Shown piece by piece: positions 45,651-58,200 of a stretch of 64,000 bases of DNA (position 1 is its first letter; each line of letters opens with the position of its first letter). This DNA comes from Euryodendron excelsum (taxonomy: Eukaryota > Streptophyta > Magnoliopsida > Ericales > Pentaphylacaceae). The DNA is taken from positions 38,548,683 through 38,612,682 of the forward strand of contig CM065377.1 in assembly GCA_033060915.1 (NCBI GenBank), given 5' to 3'. The notes under the pieces are model-generated. The model was not told the origin of the DNA, did no database searches, and worked only from the letters and a program-made list of their open reading frames with translations. Made by a program: the position numbers and the translations under genes.

Positions 45651-48494
45651 TTAAAAAAAATCAATTTTGTATATGATTTACAAATAATTTTTGTAATTTC
45701 TTATTTCACCTGATAAAATGTATATTTAGCATGATCCAACTAAAAAAATTCACACATTCATTTTAATCCAAATACTTACAAAAATACTTAATAAAGTTAA
45801 TATATGTATTTTAAATATCTATCCAAACATGAAATTGTCTCCTATCAAAATCCATATAAAAAAAATTACACAGTCTCTCGGAATCCAAAATTCATACAAC
45901 AAAATAGAATTTTTTGTCTATCGCAAAATAAACCCATACGGAAACACCATCGACCGATTCTTTGAGAATAACCTGAAAAGAAAAAAAAAACATAAATATT
46001 GCATATAACAATGAACACAATAAAGATAATTAATAGATATACATGTAAATATATGGGCTTATTGAAATAAAAATGTCATTTACATCACAAGAATGCTAAG
46101 CTACATGTCAACCGACAGATTCTCCAACACTTTTAAATTCATAAAATATGAAGTTTAATCTAGCTAAACACAAGAAGAAAAAACCTAGAGTGCAACTGTT
46201 TACATTGACTTGACTACCTTAGTACCCATCTCTACAGCTGACCGAAGATAGAAAAAATCCTTCATGCAATTGTCAAATCTTTTTAACTTTTTAGAGTATT
46301 GACATTTGAAAACTATTAACTTCCAATTGAGACATCAATTGGTCCAAAATCAAAGATAAAACTTGAAAACAGTATATTATTCTCTTTTCATAGAGATGAG
46401 GAAACTTTTTATAAGTACAAGGGAAGTTAACAAACTTCCAATCAAATTGAATTTTTTTTCCAAGTCTTCCAAGTAGACCTCTTCTTCTGGTTGTCATTGG
46501 ACTTCTAATTATTGATATGAATACAAGACTCCACCCTTAAGAGTATTTTAGTTTTCTGTTATTTTTGAATAAATAGAAACCTTACAACTAAACAATCTAC
46601 CAAATATAACATCTAAGTTGTATGTAATTCATTACACAACAAAAAAATTGATACTTTAATGTTCTCCGGCAAAGGCATGCCGAAGACAAGTTAGACAACA
46701 AGTTAGCCAAGTTAGGCATGCCCAAGCCTTTATAGCTTGGCACAATTGTAAAATTGTTTGTCAAGCATGAAAATATGGATTGAGCTTGGGCTCAGCCACA
46801 ATGTGCGACTATACAATTGATAGGCGTAGTTGTAAGTTTTTGGATTTTCAAACAAGTTATTAAATTATCAAAACACGACCCACCTCACTTTAGTGACATG
46901 GAATCTTCTAACAGTCTTTATTTCTTTTGCACAAAACCACGAGGAAGGAAAATACAATAACTAAAGGACGTAACTCAATACAGATTTCCCTCCCACTATT
47001 ATGAAAAAGCAAGAACATTATAGAAATATATGATATGTCCAAACTTAGACTTTGGATATCCATGATGTACAAAACCAAGAAACCTAAACTTATGATCCTC
47101 ACGATGAAAATATCTACATTCAAAGGCATGAGCCAACATCAAGTCAAGATTTATGCAACCAGCCAATGGTCCATGGCCAATTAAAATTACACATGTTTCG
47201 TAAATTATACACAGGCAACTCACATTATGGGGATAAGAAGGTTTTCTTCTACTAACTTTATTCCTAGACAAGTAATTAATGAATTCCAAAGAATCCAAGG
47301 CAACATTAGCAAAAAGCAATGCAATCCAAAGGGAATAAAATTCAAAGGTACCACATTTGCTTCAATAATTCTTTGATTTGCCCACATATGTTGATTAGCA
47401 AGATCTTAAATAAAAAAAAAAAAATTATCATAAGTATTTAATTGAGGATAAATATTTTGGTTCAAAGTTTATTATAAAAAGATTACCATTTTGTGGAACA
47501 ACATTTGTGTTATGCATTTCACATTAGGTGTTTGTGCCACAAACTCTAGTCTATTGTTAGTATGATAATTTTGGAATTAAATCTAGATACAATATAATCA
47601 TAGCGCCTTCGTTTGCTTGCATAACCGATACTCATAAGAACTAGGCCTCCTTGCTAAACTGTGTAAGTTGGTCTTTTATCAATGAATTTTCTTACTCTCC
47701 ATTACGCGGAATAAGCAAATGCATTTTTGTGTCAACCTTACTAATTTGGATATGGCATTATGCTCATTTCATTCATGGTCAGGAATTCAATCCATCCTAG
47801 ATAAATTAAAACATTTCACATAATCAAAACGAAAATTTATATTCATCAAATGCAGAATCTCCAAGTAAATGAATAAGTTAATTTCAAAGATAGGGTGTTC
47901 TTATAAAATTATTAAGTAAACATGTCATCATGGTTTATTGAAGAATGGCCTTTTCATGCAATGCCCCCCAAAAAAATGAACAAATTACCTTATACCGAAA
48001 GAACAAAACATTAGCAGACCCCTGCTATATTGATTTGATGGTATAAAATTGAGAGAACACTGTATTAAAGCTTTTTATCAATGGTCATGGTTTGGCCGAT
48101 TCAATGTGGGACAAAATAAGTAGGAACCATCTTGGATCTTGTTCAAATATATTGACGTAATGATGAATTTCTAAACATGTCATGTTTCTAAATAAATATT
48201 TTCTTCAATATTTTGTCAATTATTATTTAATGTTTAAATGTGTAATATGTAATATGCTCCAATTTTTATTCAACGTAACGAACAGTTTGCCAAGTCCAAA
48301 CGGTTTTTCTATTTTTTCGATATATATTTATTAGCACTGTGATGTCTTCGATTACTTTTAAATGAATAAGTTTACATATGAGTGCTAGTAAAAAGGTGAA
48401 GGTCACCAAGCCTATTGAACGGGTAGTGAACAAGTGTAAATTAAGAGATAGAGATAGACAAAAACAAAGTCAAAGAGAAAGAGAAAAAGGGTTA
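45651..48494. other. AT-rich stretch with no gene recognised
   Basis: May include interior DNA of the CACTA element at its left. Minus-strand ORFs at 46291-46497 and 46999-47319 show no known domain. Nothing else supported. Confidence 0.5.
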
Positions 48495-48499
48495 TGTGA
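48495..48499. repeat. Left target-site duplication (TGTGA)
   Basis: TGTGA precedes the LTR start TGTTGG; an identical TGTGA follows its end at 50701-50705. Confidence 0.85.
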
Positions 48500-49048
48500 T
48501 GTTGGTCCAATAAGCAACCCAAGAGGGGGGTGAATTGGGTTTTTCAACTATTAATACAAGTTAAGATTAATTAAGATTAATCTAAACAATATAACAATGG
48601 TTAATCTATGTGCAAAGCAATGTTAACATGAGAAGTAAAGAAAACAGAGCAAAAAGATAGAGACACAGATTTACCGAGGTTCAACCACAAACCGTGGTCT
48701 ACGTTTTCACCCCAAGACCTCCTTGAAGTCTTCTTCCACTATGTAATCAACTATTACAAGATGGGTTGCTGATTGACAAAGTGCTCAGCTCACTCTACAA
48801 GAATTCCTCATCGAGCTTCTACAATTCCCAAGTGGTTTTGTCCAAGCTCCACTCAAACTTTACAAGAGTTTTGCTTCACACAAGAGAACTTTCAAACTCT
48901 CGGTTACAAGTGTATAAGAGTATACAACTCACAAACAAACTCTCTAACTAGAGTAGATTTACAATCAAAGCTCACAGATGAAAGTAGGAAGAATATTCAG
49001 TGTATATCAGTGATTCTTGTCTCTTGTTGTTTCTTCCTCTTGATTCTT

Positions 49049-49057
49049 ATATATAAA
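49049..49057 (+). promoter_or_regulatory. TATA box of 2.2-kb solo LTR
   Basis: TATATATAAATGCAG, about 550 bp into the LTR and 140 bp upstream of the 72-bp array, which would therefore be transcribed. Confidence 0.5.
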
Positions 49058-49198
49058 TGCAGTTGGAGGCTAGTATATATATCCTTGCATTGATTCCATC
49101 CGTTGGAGGTGGTTGGGTATCATTAATGTGCGTCCAATCCGTTATAATGTTAAAAAAAAATAGTCGTTATAATAGAGGGAGTCGGCTCCATTTTTGTG

Positions 49199-49680
49199 GT
49201 GTCGACACTTCCTACTTCTGCATTTACCACACGATGTTCACTGGGTTCATGAGTCCCCTCTTCATGTTGATGAGGCGACTCCTTGTTCATCTGTCTTCTT
49301 CATATTAGGCTTCTGCTGTTATGAGGCGACACTTCTGCTTCAAGTGTCCACTCATTGATCATTTAAAACTTTCAGCCTTTTGCTTCTGCTACCAGGAGGC
49401 GACACTTCATTTTCAGGTGTCCGCTCATTGATCATCTTATCTTCAAGCCTTGGTGTCTGTCTTCATGAAGCGACACTTCATTGCAATGTGTCCGCTCATT
49501 TTCTATTTGGTCTTCAGACATTTTGCTTCTGTGTGCAAGAGGCGACACCTCAATTCCATGAGTCCCCTCATTATTCAATATGTCTTCAGGCCTTTTAGCG
49601 TCTGTGATAAGGAGGCGACTCCTCACTTTCATGAGTCCCCTCATTGCCCAGAATTCAGCCTTCAGATTTCTATTAATCAA
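49199..49680 (+). repeat. 72-bp tandem array in solo LTR
   Basis: GAGGCGAC(A/T)C starts at 49272, 49323, 49395, 49467, 49539 and 49612, with a degenerate copy at 49199. Spacing is 72 or 73 except one 51-bp unit. Each unit also has GTGTCC(G/A)CTCATT or GAGTCCCCTCATT and TCTTCAGGCCTTTTGC. Both strands stay open over several units because 72 is a multiple of three; I see no known domain in the product. Confidence 0.9.
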
Positions 49681-50700
49681 GCTTATCAAAGCAGTAGTAT
49701 AAGATCTTTAAGGAGTATGTCTTTGGGGTATGATGATCAATCAAATCTTCTTAACTCATCAGAGTTAACTTCTATTTAAATTTGGATTAAATCAATCATT
49801 GGATGTTGATCTTCTTCTTGAATCTCAAAGCTTCATTTGATTAAAGCTGAACTTTACTTCTTCATTTGCAAAGCTTCTTCAATCATTGTAGAACATCTTC
49901 TTCAATGCCAATCTTCTTCAATTGTATGAAGCTTCACAATGCTTCAATTCTGATTTTCTCTCTTTAATAGCAATTCTTCATTCTTCATTAAAGATTACTT
50001 TACTGAGACCATTGCAGACTAGATGAAATCTGTTCACACATCTAATCTTCATTGATCCTTTACATTGTAGAAGAATACTTTACTTGGATTTCATGTAGAG
50101 ATCAGATATTCATTGTGAGCCATCTTCTCAGTAACTTCAATCTCATTGTCTTGAATTGGTTTGAAGCATACCAGATGAGATCATCTCTTGAGCATTTTTC
50201 AAATTCTTCAACAGCCAATTCATCTTCAACTGAGCATTGCACTTCTTCAACTGATCTTTGCATATTCTGATGAAATCTTCCTTAAGCATTAACAACATCT
50301 CCATTCTTCATCTTTAACTGATCATTGCATCTCCTCAACTGATGAAGTCTTCAATCTGTCTTGCAAGTTAATCTTCATTGAATGTATGCATACTTGAAAG
50401 AAGCTTCAATTGAACACCTTCAATCTCTTCGAATGTAGAACACATGTTTGAAGTAGAGAGATGCATCATTTCTCAGTTTGGTTCATTGCATAGTCATTTG
50501 AATTCATTGCTTGCATCTTGAACTTGTTGTGCATTCCTTCAATATGTATTAGACTTAAGATCTAACTTTAAGTCTAAGTTATGAACTTGTTAATCTGCAC
50601 ACTAAGTAGATTCATTAGTAACATAACACAATGTTTAGTTATCATCAAAATCAACATGGGAATTAACCTTGAGTCAACAAGGATCAACCTTGACTCAACA

Positions 50701-50705
50701 TGTGA
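50701..50705. repeat. Right target-site duplication (TGTGA)
   Basis: Identical to 48495-48499. Confidence 0.85.
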
Positions 50706-50889
50706 AACGTTTGCCTGGTATGTACACTTACATTCAAAGTGAGGCACTGTCAATTAAAGACTAAGAAAGACAAAATCTAACAAAAAGACAAAAGAATAAG
50801 AAAAAGAGCATTAAACATAGGCCTTGTGGGTGCATACTTACATTCAAAATGGGACACTACTTTGCCTAGGAAGCAAAATAGAGCAGTGA

Positions 50890-52545
50890 GAATTAGGGGT
50901 ATACAAAGGAATCAAAAAATTTGAGAATCGAATCAACTCGACTTCTATGGGTTGGTTTGGTTTGAGTCTGTCAAGGGTTCAGTTCAGTTTTGGGTCTAAA
51001 AAATATCAAACCGATAAATTTGGTTCGGTTCTTGGGTTGGCATTTTATGGACACGAACCAATTCGAGACTTGACCCAAGACTTGATCTATATATATAACA
51101 AAGTTTGTAAATGTTAGGATTTTTAGTATTGGCTAACTCTGTAGACAAAGAAACTTTGTTTGTAACCTTGTTTCAAGTTGTATTTGGGTCAAAAAGTCTA
51201 AGATTCAAGTTCAAGCTGTTAGAGTACAAGCTGTTCAAGCTGTAGTACCAGCCTTCAAAGTACGCAGAACTAAAACTTTGGAAGGCTATATCTCTTTGCT
51301 CAGTTGTCTATTCAAACTCCATAATTTATGAATTCTATGTAACTATTCGAGAGCAATTTGAATATGTAGAGAAACATGGGTTGAGCGTAGTTCCCTCGAA
51401 TGATATGAAGTTCGCTTGAGTGATATGTGAAAATTCTACAGAAGCAAAAATTCAAAAAGCATCGCTCGAAGTCTACTTGAGCGATACGCCAAAATTAGGT
51501 CCGAATTGAACTCTAATCTCATCTAAATCAATCCAGAGTTGAGGATTCTCAAGCCATACATTCTCAACTAATCAGAAGGTAATTATAGTCTACTTTTTGT
51601 GGAGTTTAAGAGATGCTACATAAGTCCAAAGAATTATACATATTCCATATCTCTGAAATTTAAAAAAGATTGATACAAGAGAGAAGAAAAGAGTGTGGGA
51701 ATACAATTTAGATCTTGGTGAAGTAATCATAAATGAGTTGTTGCGCATACAAAGTCCCTTCACTGGAGTAGTAAACAGAATAACACAGTTGCGAGATCGT
51801 CTTGGTTGATTCCGAGGATAAGAAATAACACCATGGTGATTCGGTGTTGAGGTCAAAGCCAAGGAGAATAGAAATTCAAGGAGTCGAGCAAGTAATCTTA
51901 AACCAAAGTTCACGGGGATTCGAACAACAATTGTGGAAATTCAATTGTTATGGTTGTAAGTCGTACTTGTGTAACCTATTCATTATAGTGCTTAGCCTGC
52001 TAGACGTGGTTTTTTCCCTAGTTGAGTTTTCATGAGAAAAACTTATGTCTCTTTACTTTATCACTTGATATTACTGTTGTATGATGTATGCATGTGAATG
52101 ATCACTTAGGTAAAGAGAACTAAATAAAATTTCTTAGACAAATAAGTGGTCATAAGTCTTAATCCGTGAAACTAAAATTTTCAATAAATTTTGTATATTT
52201 GTCTTTAAATTATTGTTATTTTGTACTTCATTATTGCTAATATGAATTTATATATTATTATTTAATTATCTAAAAAAATTGAGGATGCAACATTATTCTT
52301 ATTTTTAAATAAAGAAACTATTTTCCACATCATAAAAGTGGACCCGACCTAACCCAACCCAAGTTAGACCTGACCTAGCCCGAGGCATGGACCTAAACCA
52401 AACGAACTCAAACGAACTCGGGTTGGTTTGATTCGATTCCATGAGAGGATGGATTCGGTTCTGGATCCAAAATTTTGGAGGAACCGATCAACATCGGGTC
52501 GGTTATGTGTTTTTTGTATTGTAAAAATTTTAGTTTGAATTATGA
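50890..52545. repeat. GGTTCGG-rich repeat enclosing copia-like LTR remnant
   Basis: The left flank (50894-51090) and right flank (52325-52510) both carry GGTTTGG/GGTTCGG and GACCCGACC type words in opposite sense, as in GGTTCGG-type inverted-repeat elements. Between them, from TGTTAGGATTTT at 51112, lies LTR-like DNA. It includes TCGCTTGAGTGATA and CGCTCGAAG repeats and a GACGTGGTTTTTTCCCTAG block typical of copia LTR 3' parts (near 51997). The right LTR end is unclear (perhaps 52140) and no target duplication was found. Confidence 0.4.
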
Positions 52546-54736
52546 AATACATTTTAGGAAACTATGATCAACAGTGATAACGTTACCAATTATATATCCA
52601 CATATGCTATACATATCACAACATATAAATCAATTTGTATTTGAATTTACAATCATACAAAATTCAATTTCTAAACCAATCAAAGTGCAATGTGTGTTAT
52701 GGTAATATTTAAAAATAAAAAAAATTTGAGAAAAAAAAGAACGAGAATTTCAAGAGTAAAGACCTCCTAACGTATTGTTATAATATATAGTATAAATAGA
52801 TAGACATGTTAAGTATTGTGAAAATTTCATTCAACTTTACAGTAAATAGATGGCAAGAGTATGATAATGACTACATTGTGTCGTGCCTTTGGATGTGGAG
52901 ACTCGAGACAAGGGCACGTAAAGGGACATTGAAGGATTTATTAAAGAAGGGGGGTAGTTTTGTGTCAAGTTCATTTTTTTTTTTTTGGCCCTCCAAATTT
53001 TCTTCTTGGTATATTACGTTTAAAGTCATATGTATTTGTTAACTATGTCATAAAGTTTAATCATTTTGTGAGACAGATTAGTAAAATTAGGAAACTATCT
53101 TGGAGCATTAGAGGATTGAAACTGAGTGGTTTAATGGTCAACTAGTTCTCACGTTAAGAAAATCGCTCAAGTTCAATCCCTTTGCTTCTTGGTGTATAAC
53201 GTTTAAAGTCATATGTATTTGTTAACTATGTTATAAAGTTTAATCATTTTGTGAGATGGATTAGTAAAATTAGGAAGCTATCTTGGTGCATTAGAGGATT
53301 CAAAATGGGAGGTCCAGTGGTCGGCTGGTGCTCATGCTAAAAAAATCTCTCAAATTCTATCCATTTTTACATATTTTATAGCTAACCATCATTCATGCAA
53401 ATGCATGAAGTTACATAGTTCATAGAGATAGTAGTTCTGCACGAGTTTGATAGGACAGTCAATCGAAAAACTGAATACCTCGTAGCCAAGAAGGAAAAAA
53501 AACAAAAAAAGGATTGAAAAAAGTGAGAATTAAAATATTAAGTGTAGTCAACATTGTGAAGATGCACCGAATTCATTTGTGCACCGCTTAGAAGGTGAAA
53601 CATTTTGAAAAAGAAGACATATTTGATTCTTTGAGAAAATGTTGTCCAATGAGATGAATTTTAAAATTTTCAATGCCAAATCTTACCGTACAAATTTCAT
53701 TGTACTTGAAATGATAATGCATTGTTAAGTATATTACTTTTATATCTACAAAGATGTCTTTGACTCTGTTTATATTCTTCAAAAAAGCACCATACCTCAT
53801 AAATGATCGGTTGCATCTGTTTAGAAGATGCGCTTCCCTGTAGAACGAATTTTCAAAGGAGAAAAAGTTTTGGCCAGTAGAAAGAATTTCAATGATTGTA
53901 TTGCATGGGGCTATGTTCTTGACTACACAGTGGAACAAATTTTTGTTTGTTTTTGAGCTAGGCAAAATGAAGAGTCTTGTACTTTTACAAAATTAGAAAT
54001 AAAGTCAGCAATATAATTTATAATATCAAGAAATTGTAGGATCTATTTGGAAGTGAGATTCTCATCAGAATTTTTTTTTGAATTGACTAACAATGCGAAG
54101 CTAAATTTTTCTTTTGAAATATGAATTTCAAAAACATCAATTTTGAATCTCCAATAATTAATTTTTTGTCCAAAAGCGTAATCCAAAATTATTGAACAAT
54201 CGAGTAATATTTGGTAAGGACATTGAGGAGAGAAAGAAATGAATTAATATGTGCTTCTTTTTATGTGCTTTTGACTATTTCATTTTTTGTTTTTTTTCAT
54301 AGCTCTTGTGCATTTAAATCAATTCGTCTGTACGACTTAGAAGTTTAATTTTTTCTTTGGAAAATGGGAAAAGTCATAGTTAATAGATTAAAAAGATAAA
54401 AAAAAAAAAAACTAGGAAAAAAAAGAAAAAAAAAGAAAAAAGGAAGATAGTAATGAGCAATTAAGCATTAATGACCATATGACAAAACGATAATTATAGA
54501 GAACGTGTCACCACCGGGCCCCACCCTACAATCTTATGGCGCACATATTTTAATCAACTGTTTAAAGTCACAGTTTCCGACAGCGTCACGGCTTCAAAAT
54601 CTGTTTCACACCCTAATTTTTCTCCCTTCATTCATAGCCCCAAACTCTGAAAATTTCGTAAGTACATCCGAAAATATTAGTTTGTGACAAAGTATTTCGT
54701 GAATAGCAGCTCCAATTTGAACTGGGGGTTTTGGTG
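52546..54736. other. Upstream region of the LCAT4-like gene
   Basis: AT-rich. Contains the 183-bp duplication at 53002-53370 and, close to the gene, a GC-richer stretch from about 54500 that is probably promoter and 5' untranslated region. I see no convincing TATA box. The ORF at 53588-53965 (minus) has no known motif. Confidence 0.5.
53002..53370 (+). repeat. 183-bp tandem duplication
   Basis: CTTCTTGGT(A/G)TAT at 53002 recurs at 53185. The shared stretch includes TTTAAAGTCATATGTATTTG and CATTTTGTGAGA and CTATCTTGG(A/T)GCATTAG. Confidence 0.88.
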
Positions 54737-54971
54737 ATGGCGTTGTTGGGCGACATAATGCAATCGGTGGAGATGTGGTTGAACCTCATCAAGAGGCCAG
54801 AGCCGCATGTCGACCCCAATCTCGACCCCGTCCTTTTGGTGCCCGGAATCGCCGGTTCGATACTCAAAGCCGTAAACGACGATGGTAAAGGAGAGCGTGT
54901 CTGGGTTCGGATTCTCAGCGCCGATTACAAGTTCCGGACCCAGCTCTGGTCTCTCTTTGACCCTTCCACCG
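54737..54971 (+). CDS. LCAT4: LCAT4-like exon 1
   Basis: Encodes the N-terminus to DPSTG, with the LVPGIAGS substrate-pocket motif. Ends in phase 1 before GTAAAT. Confidence 0.93.
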
Positions 54972-55260
54972 GTAAATTCTTGCCGAGTACCTGAGTTTCT
55001 GAGTCGTCGCCTATATAAATAGTAATACCTCGCCAGAACATGAAATTTTGGGGTTTTTATTGTTGATATTTGTAATTCAAAGTTTTGTGCTTAATGATTA
55101 TTAATTTTATTTTTAATTTTTTTACGCTTTTTTTTTCAATTTTTATTTGTATTGATAAGATGGTCGATATGAATGTGCAGATAACTAGCTTTATTATAAC
55201 TGATTAGTTAGCTCAAGCAAGCACAGAGTGCCTTGTTCTTTTTTTCCTGTGACATTGTCC

Positions 55261-55291
<31 letters not shown>

Positions 55292-58200
55292 TACAATCTA
55301 CTAGAATGACTTACCTTGTAGTTGCTGCTTATTTGTGTTGCTAATGTCTTACCTTCATGTTTTTTTTCTACGTGTCGTTCAGTTTCATTTCTGTTGCATG
55401 AGGAGAAAAATGCTTCTGTCTGTGTAACAGGTAAAACTGTGTCTCTGAATCCCAAGACAAACATTGAGGTACCTGAAGACAGACATGGGCTGTATGCAAT
55501 TGACGTCTTGGATCCTGACTTGGTGTGTGTTGTCTCCTAACTTTGTTTTATGCATGTTGGCTGCTCTCACTTGAAGAAACTAGGGTTTTATTTTATTTTG
55601 TTTATTTGATTTGATGTTTCTGTTTCTTATTTATTTGCCTGGGAATTTTAAGTAATATTTGATTTCAATGAAGTGATGTAGAGTATGATTGAATCGTTCT
55701 CACAGAACACATTTGCAACTAAATTATGCACTTAAATTCCAAAGCTTGAATTGTTACAATTGGGAATTTGTGGTGTGAAACCTAGACTTGCTTTACTTGT
55801 TAGCCATTTGGATTTTCCTTCTTTAGGCGGGTGTTTTGATGCTTTTGTGTTCTTTTGACTGCTTATCAATGGTGGTGATGCTAATGTCATGATGATTAAA
55901 CTTTCTGTACCATCTTAGGATAATTCAATTAGAAATTTGGGATTGTGCTTAACCTGTCTGGAAAACTTTTGAAAGGAATTGTTAAATTTAACAGGGACAT
56001 TGCTACAAACCTTGGAAATGAAGGAGGAGAACTCATTCCTCGTGATAGATATTTTAACATCAATTAGACTATCCTTATCTATCAACTGCCATTGTCAAGC
56101 ATTCAATGCCACATACTCAGCAATCTTCTATTTTATAGAAATTTATATCAATTAAGCGCTTTCTTATTTATTGTGTTAATTTTGTAATCCTTGTAATTTT
56201 TTTAAGTAAATGAAATTCATAAAGTAGATAGTAATCCATTTACATGTGTATACAAAATTAGCCCACCCATAAGTAGCGTAGATACTACTAAGGAGGGGAC
56301 ATGTCAATGTCTAACACTGTCACTTCTTGAAAACTCTTGGAAGGGCGTGTCCTAAATTGAAAGTGAAATTTCGTAGTGTACGACATTGCAAGGACAGTTT
56401 TGGCAAGTCAATCTCTTAATAAGAATGATTTCCATCATTCTTAGAAATGCAACGCACACGTCCAAATGGCTTACAGTTTTGAAAGAAGGCATAAAATACA
56501 TCTACACTACGAAGTAAAATATGTAATGGACACTTCTAACATAGAATAATAGAAAAAAAAATCAATTAACAAAAATAAATAAAAAACTGTAATAAGAAAG
56601 CGAGTGGTAGTGGTATCAAATATGCATTATGTTCATGATTCCCATGGTTCTTTTCAATTGTAAAATTGAATGTTTAGATAAATGATTTAGTTACATTTTT
56701 ATTAATATGTATAATGGTCTTTACATATGGGATTTGTACAGAGGTAGTTTAGTGGATAGGGGATTGAGGGAGAGACAAATAGGGCTGCAAGTCGGATGAG
56801 TAAAATCCAAAAAACTTGAGCTGAAGTTGATTTTTATTTAGGGCTGGAAAGTTTATTTCAGAACATGGGGCTGGGCTTGGGAAATAAGTCTTAAGCCTGA
56901 TTTAAAATTGGGCTGGCCCTGGGCAGAGTAATGACCAACCCAAACAAACCTGAGTCCTGTTATATATATAGTTATCTACATGATATACGTGGTTTGTGTA
57001 TACGAGTGTACATTTTGTATCTATACATAATACATAAAAACAATTGTATATCTCTGCAACTTCCCATTTGTGCCTACTTGACAAGCCTAGCTCGTTCTTC
57101 CTTCAACCAATCAATCATGACACATAAAAAAAAAGAAGTCCTAACGGCCCTAATTACTATTTTTCGAACCACCAAAATAGCCCTTATTAACCCCTGAACA
57201 CTCCCAAAAGCCTACCCTTTTCCATCCCTGGAAAAGTGCAGAGTTTACCAACTGTGAAACCATTATAAACCAGCAAAGCGCTTTTAACTACCACTACACT
57301 TTTGCTTTGGGCTCACTGCTAGTAGGAGTGTTTGCTGTCCTTGTCCTACAAAGTATTTTGGGACTCGCAAATGTATATAATTGCAAGTCCGGTTGATTTA
57401 TGAACCTTGTGATATTGTTTAGGAGGATCCAAACTACAAATGTTGTTGAATGCTCCCAACCTGCTATAACATATTGTGAGGCACTATCCCTGCTTTTTAT
57501 TTTTTATTTTTATTGACAATAAGATGGACATAGTCCAAAATCTGTGCGTCTCATGCTGCAGTTAGCTGCAATCCGTTCTCTGAGATTTGATTTGAAGATC
57601 AATTATAAAATGTTGTCTTCTCCCTACCTAAAAGGAGGAGGAAAATTCAAAAAAAAAAAAAACAAAAAACCAACCTGGTTTATTTGTTTAAATATGTGAT
57701 AAATGCCTTACCACCTATGCAGTAGATGAGTTTAATCAGTGTGTTAGAGACATTTGCTCAGCTATGATGAACTATGGGTTTGTTTCTTTTCAATTGAGAT
57801 ATGTAAGTTGGAACTTCTGAGGAAGGCTCTCTCTGGAAAGGAAAAAACCTTTGATGGGATCTCTACAGCTTTCTTAGCAGTATGATGAACATTGAAAAGA
57901 TAGATAAAGAGGGTTCTAACCAAATAGGAAAGATAGATTTGTAGGTCTCTCGCCATCTATAGCAATCCCTCAATATTAAATGTTGAATTAAATTTTCTGT
58001 CTATTTATGTATACCAAGTTTATGAAATTGTGAGGCCATTGATCCAATTATCTGTTGCATAAAATAAGAAAAAAAATGTGAGAAAAAAGTAAAATATAAT
58101 GAGATAAGAAAGAGAGTTTAGGTAAGCTATGCTTACTTGTCAGGCCCCTATCCATCCTTCTCTGATATAGTGGGATGATTGGTGCTGAGAGAGAGAGAGA

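Larger units (their letters stand above)
48500..50700 (+). mobile_element. 2201-bp solo LTR
   Basis: Starts TGTTGGTCC and ends GACTCAACA, so the termini TGTTG/CAACA are inverted repeats. A perfect 5-bp duplication TGTGA flanks it. The start (AGCAACCCAAGAGGGGGGTG) is a phrase I recognise from abundant plant LTR repeats; the family is not identified. It has a TATA box at 49049 and a 72-bp tandem array at 49199-49680. The remainder is rich in CTTCAAT/TTCTTC phrases. No primer-binding site or coding domain is inside, so it is a solo LTR, not a short complete element. Confidence 0.85.

Noticed and set aside
49199..49680. CRISPR-like array
   Set aside because: Eukaryotic solo LTR context, no repeat-spacer distinction; whole units are homologous.
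51112..52140. Complete copia solo LTR
   Set aside because: The start resembles an LTR but flanking bases (GTAAA and AATAA) do not match as a duplication, so only a remnant is reported.
56240..56520. MITE in intron 2
   Set aside because: Only short inverted words are visible, with no target duplication; mentioned under intron 2 but not called.
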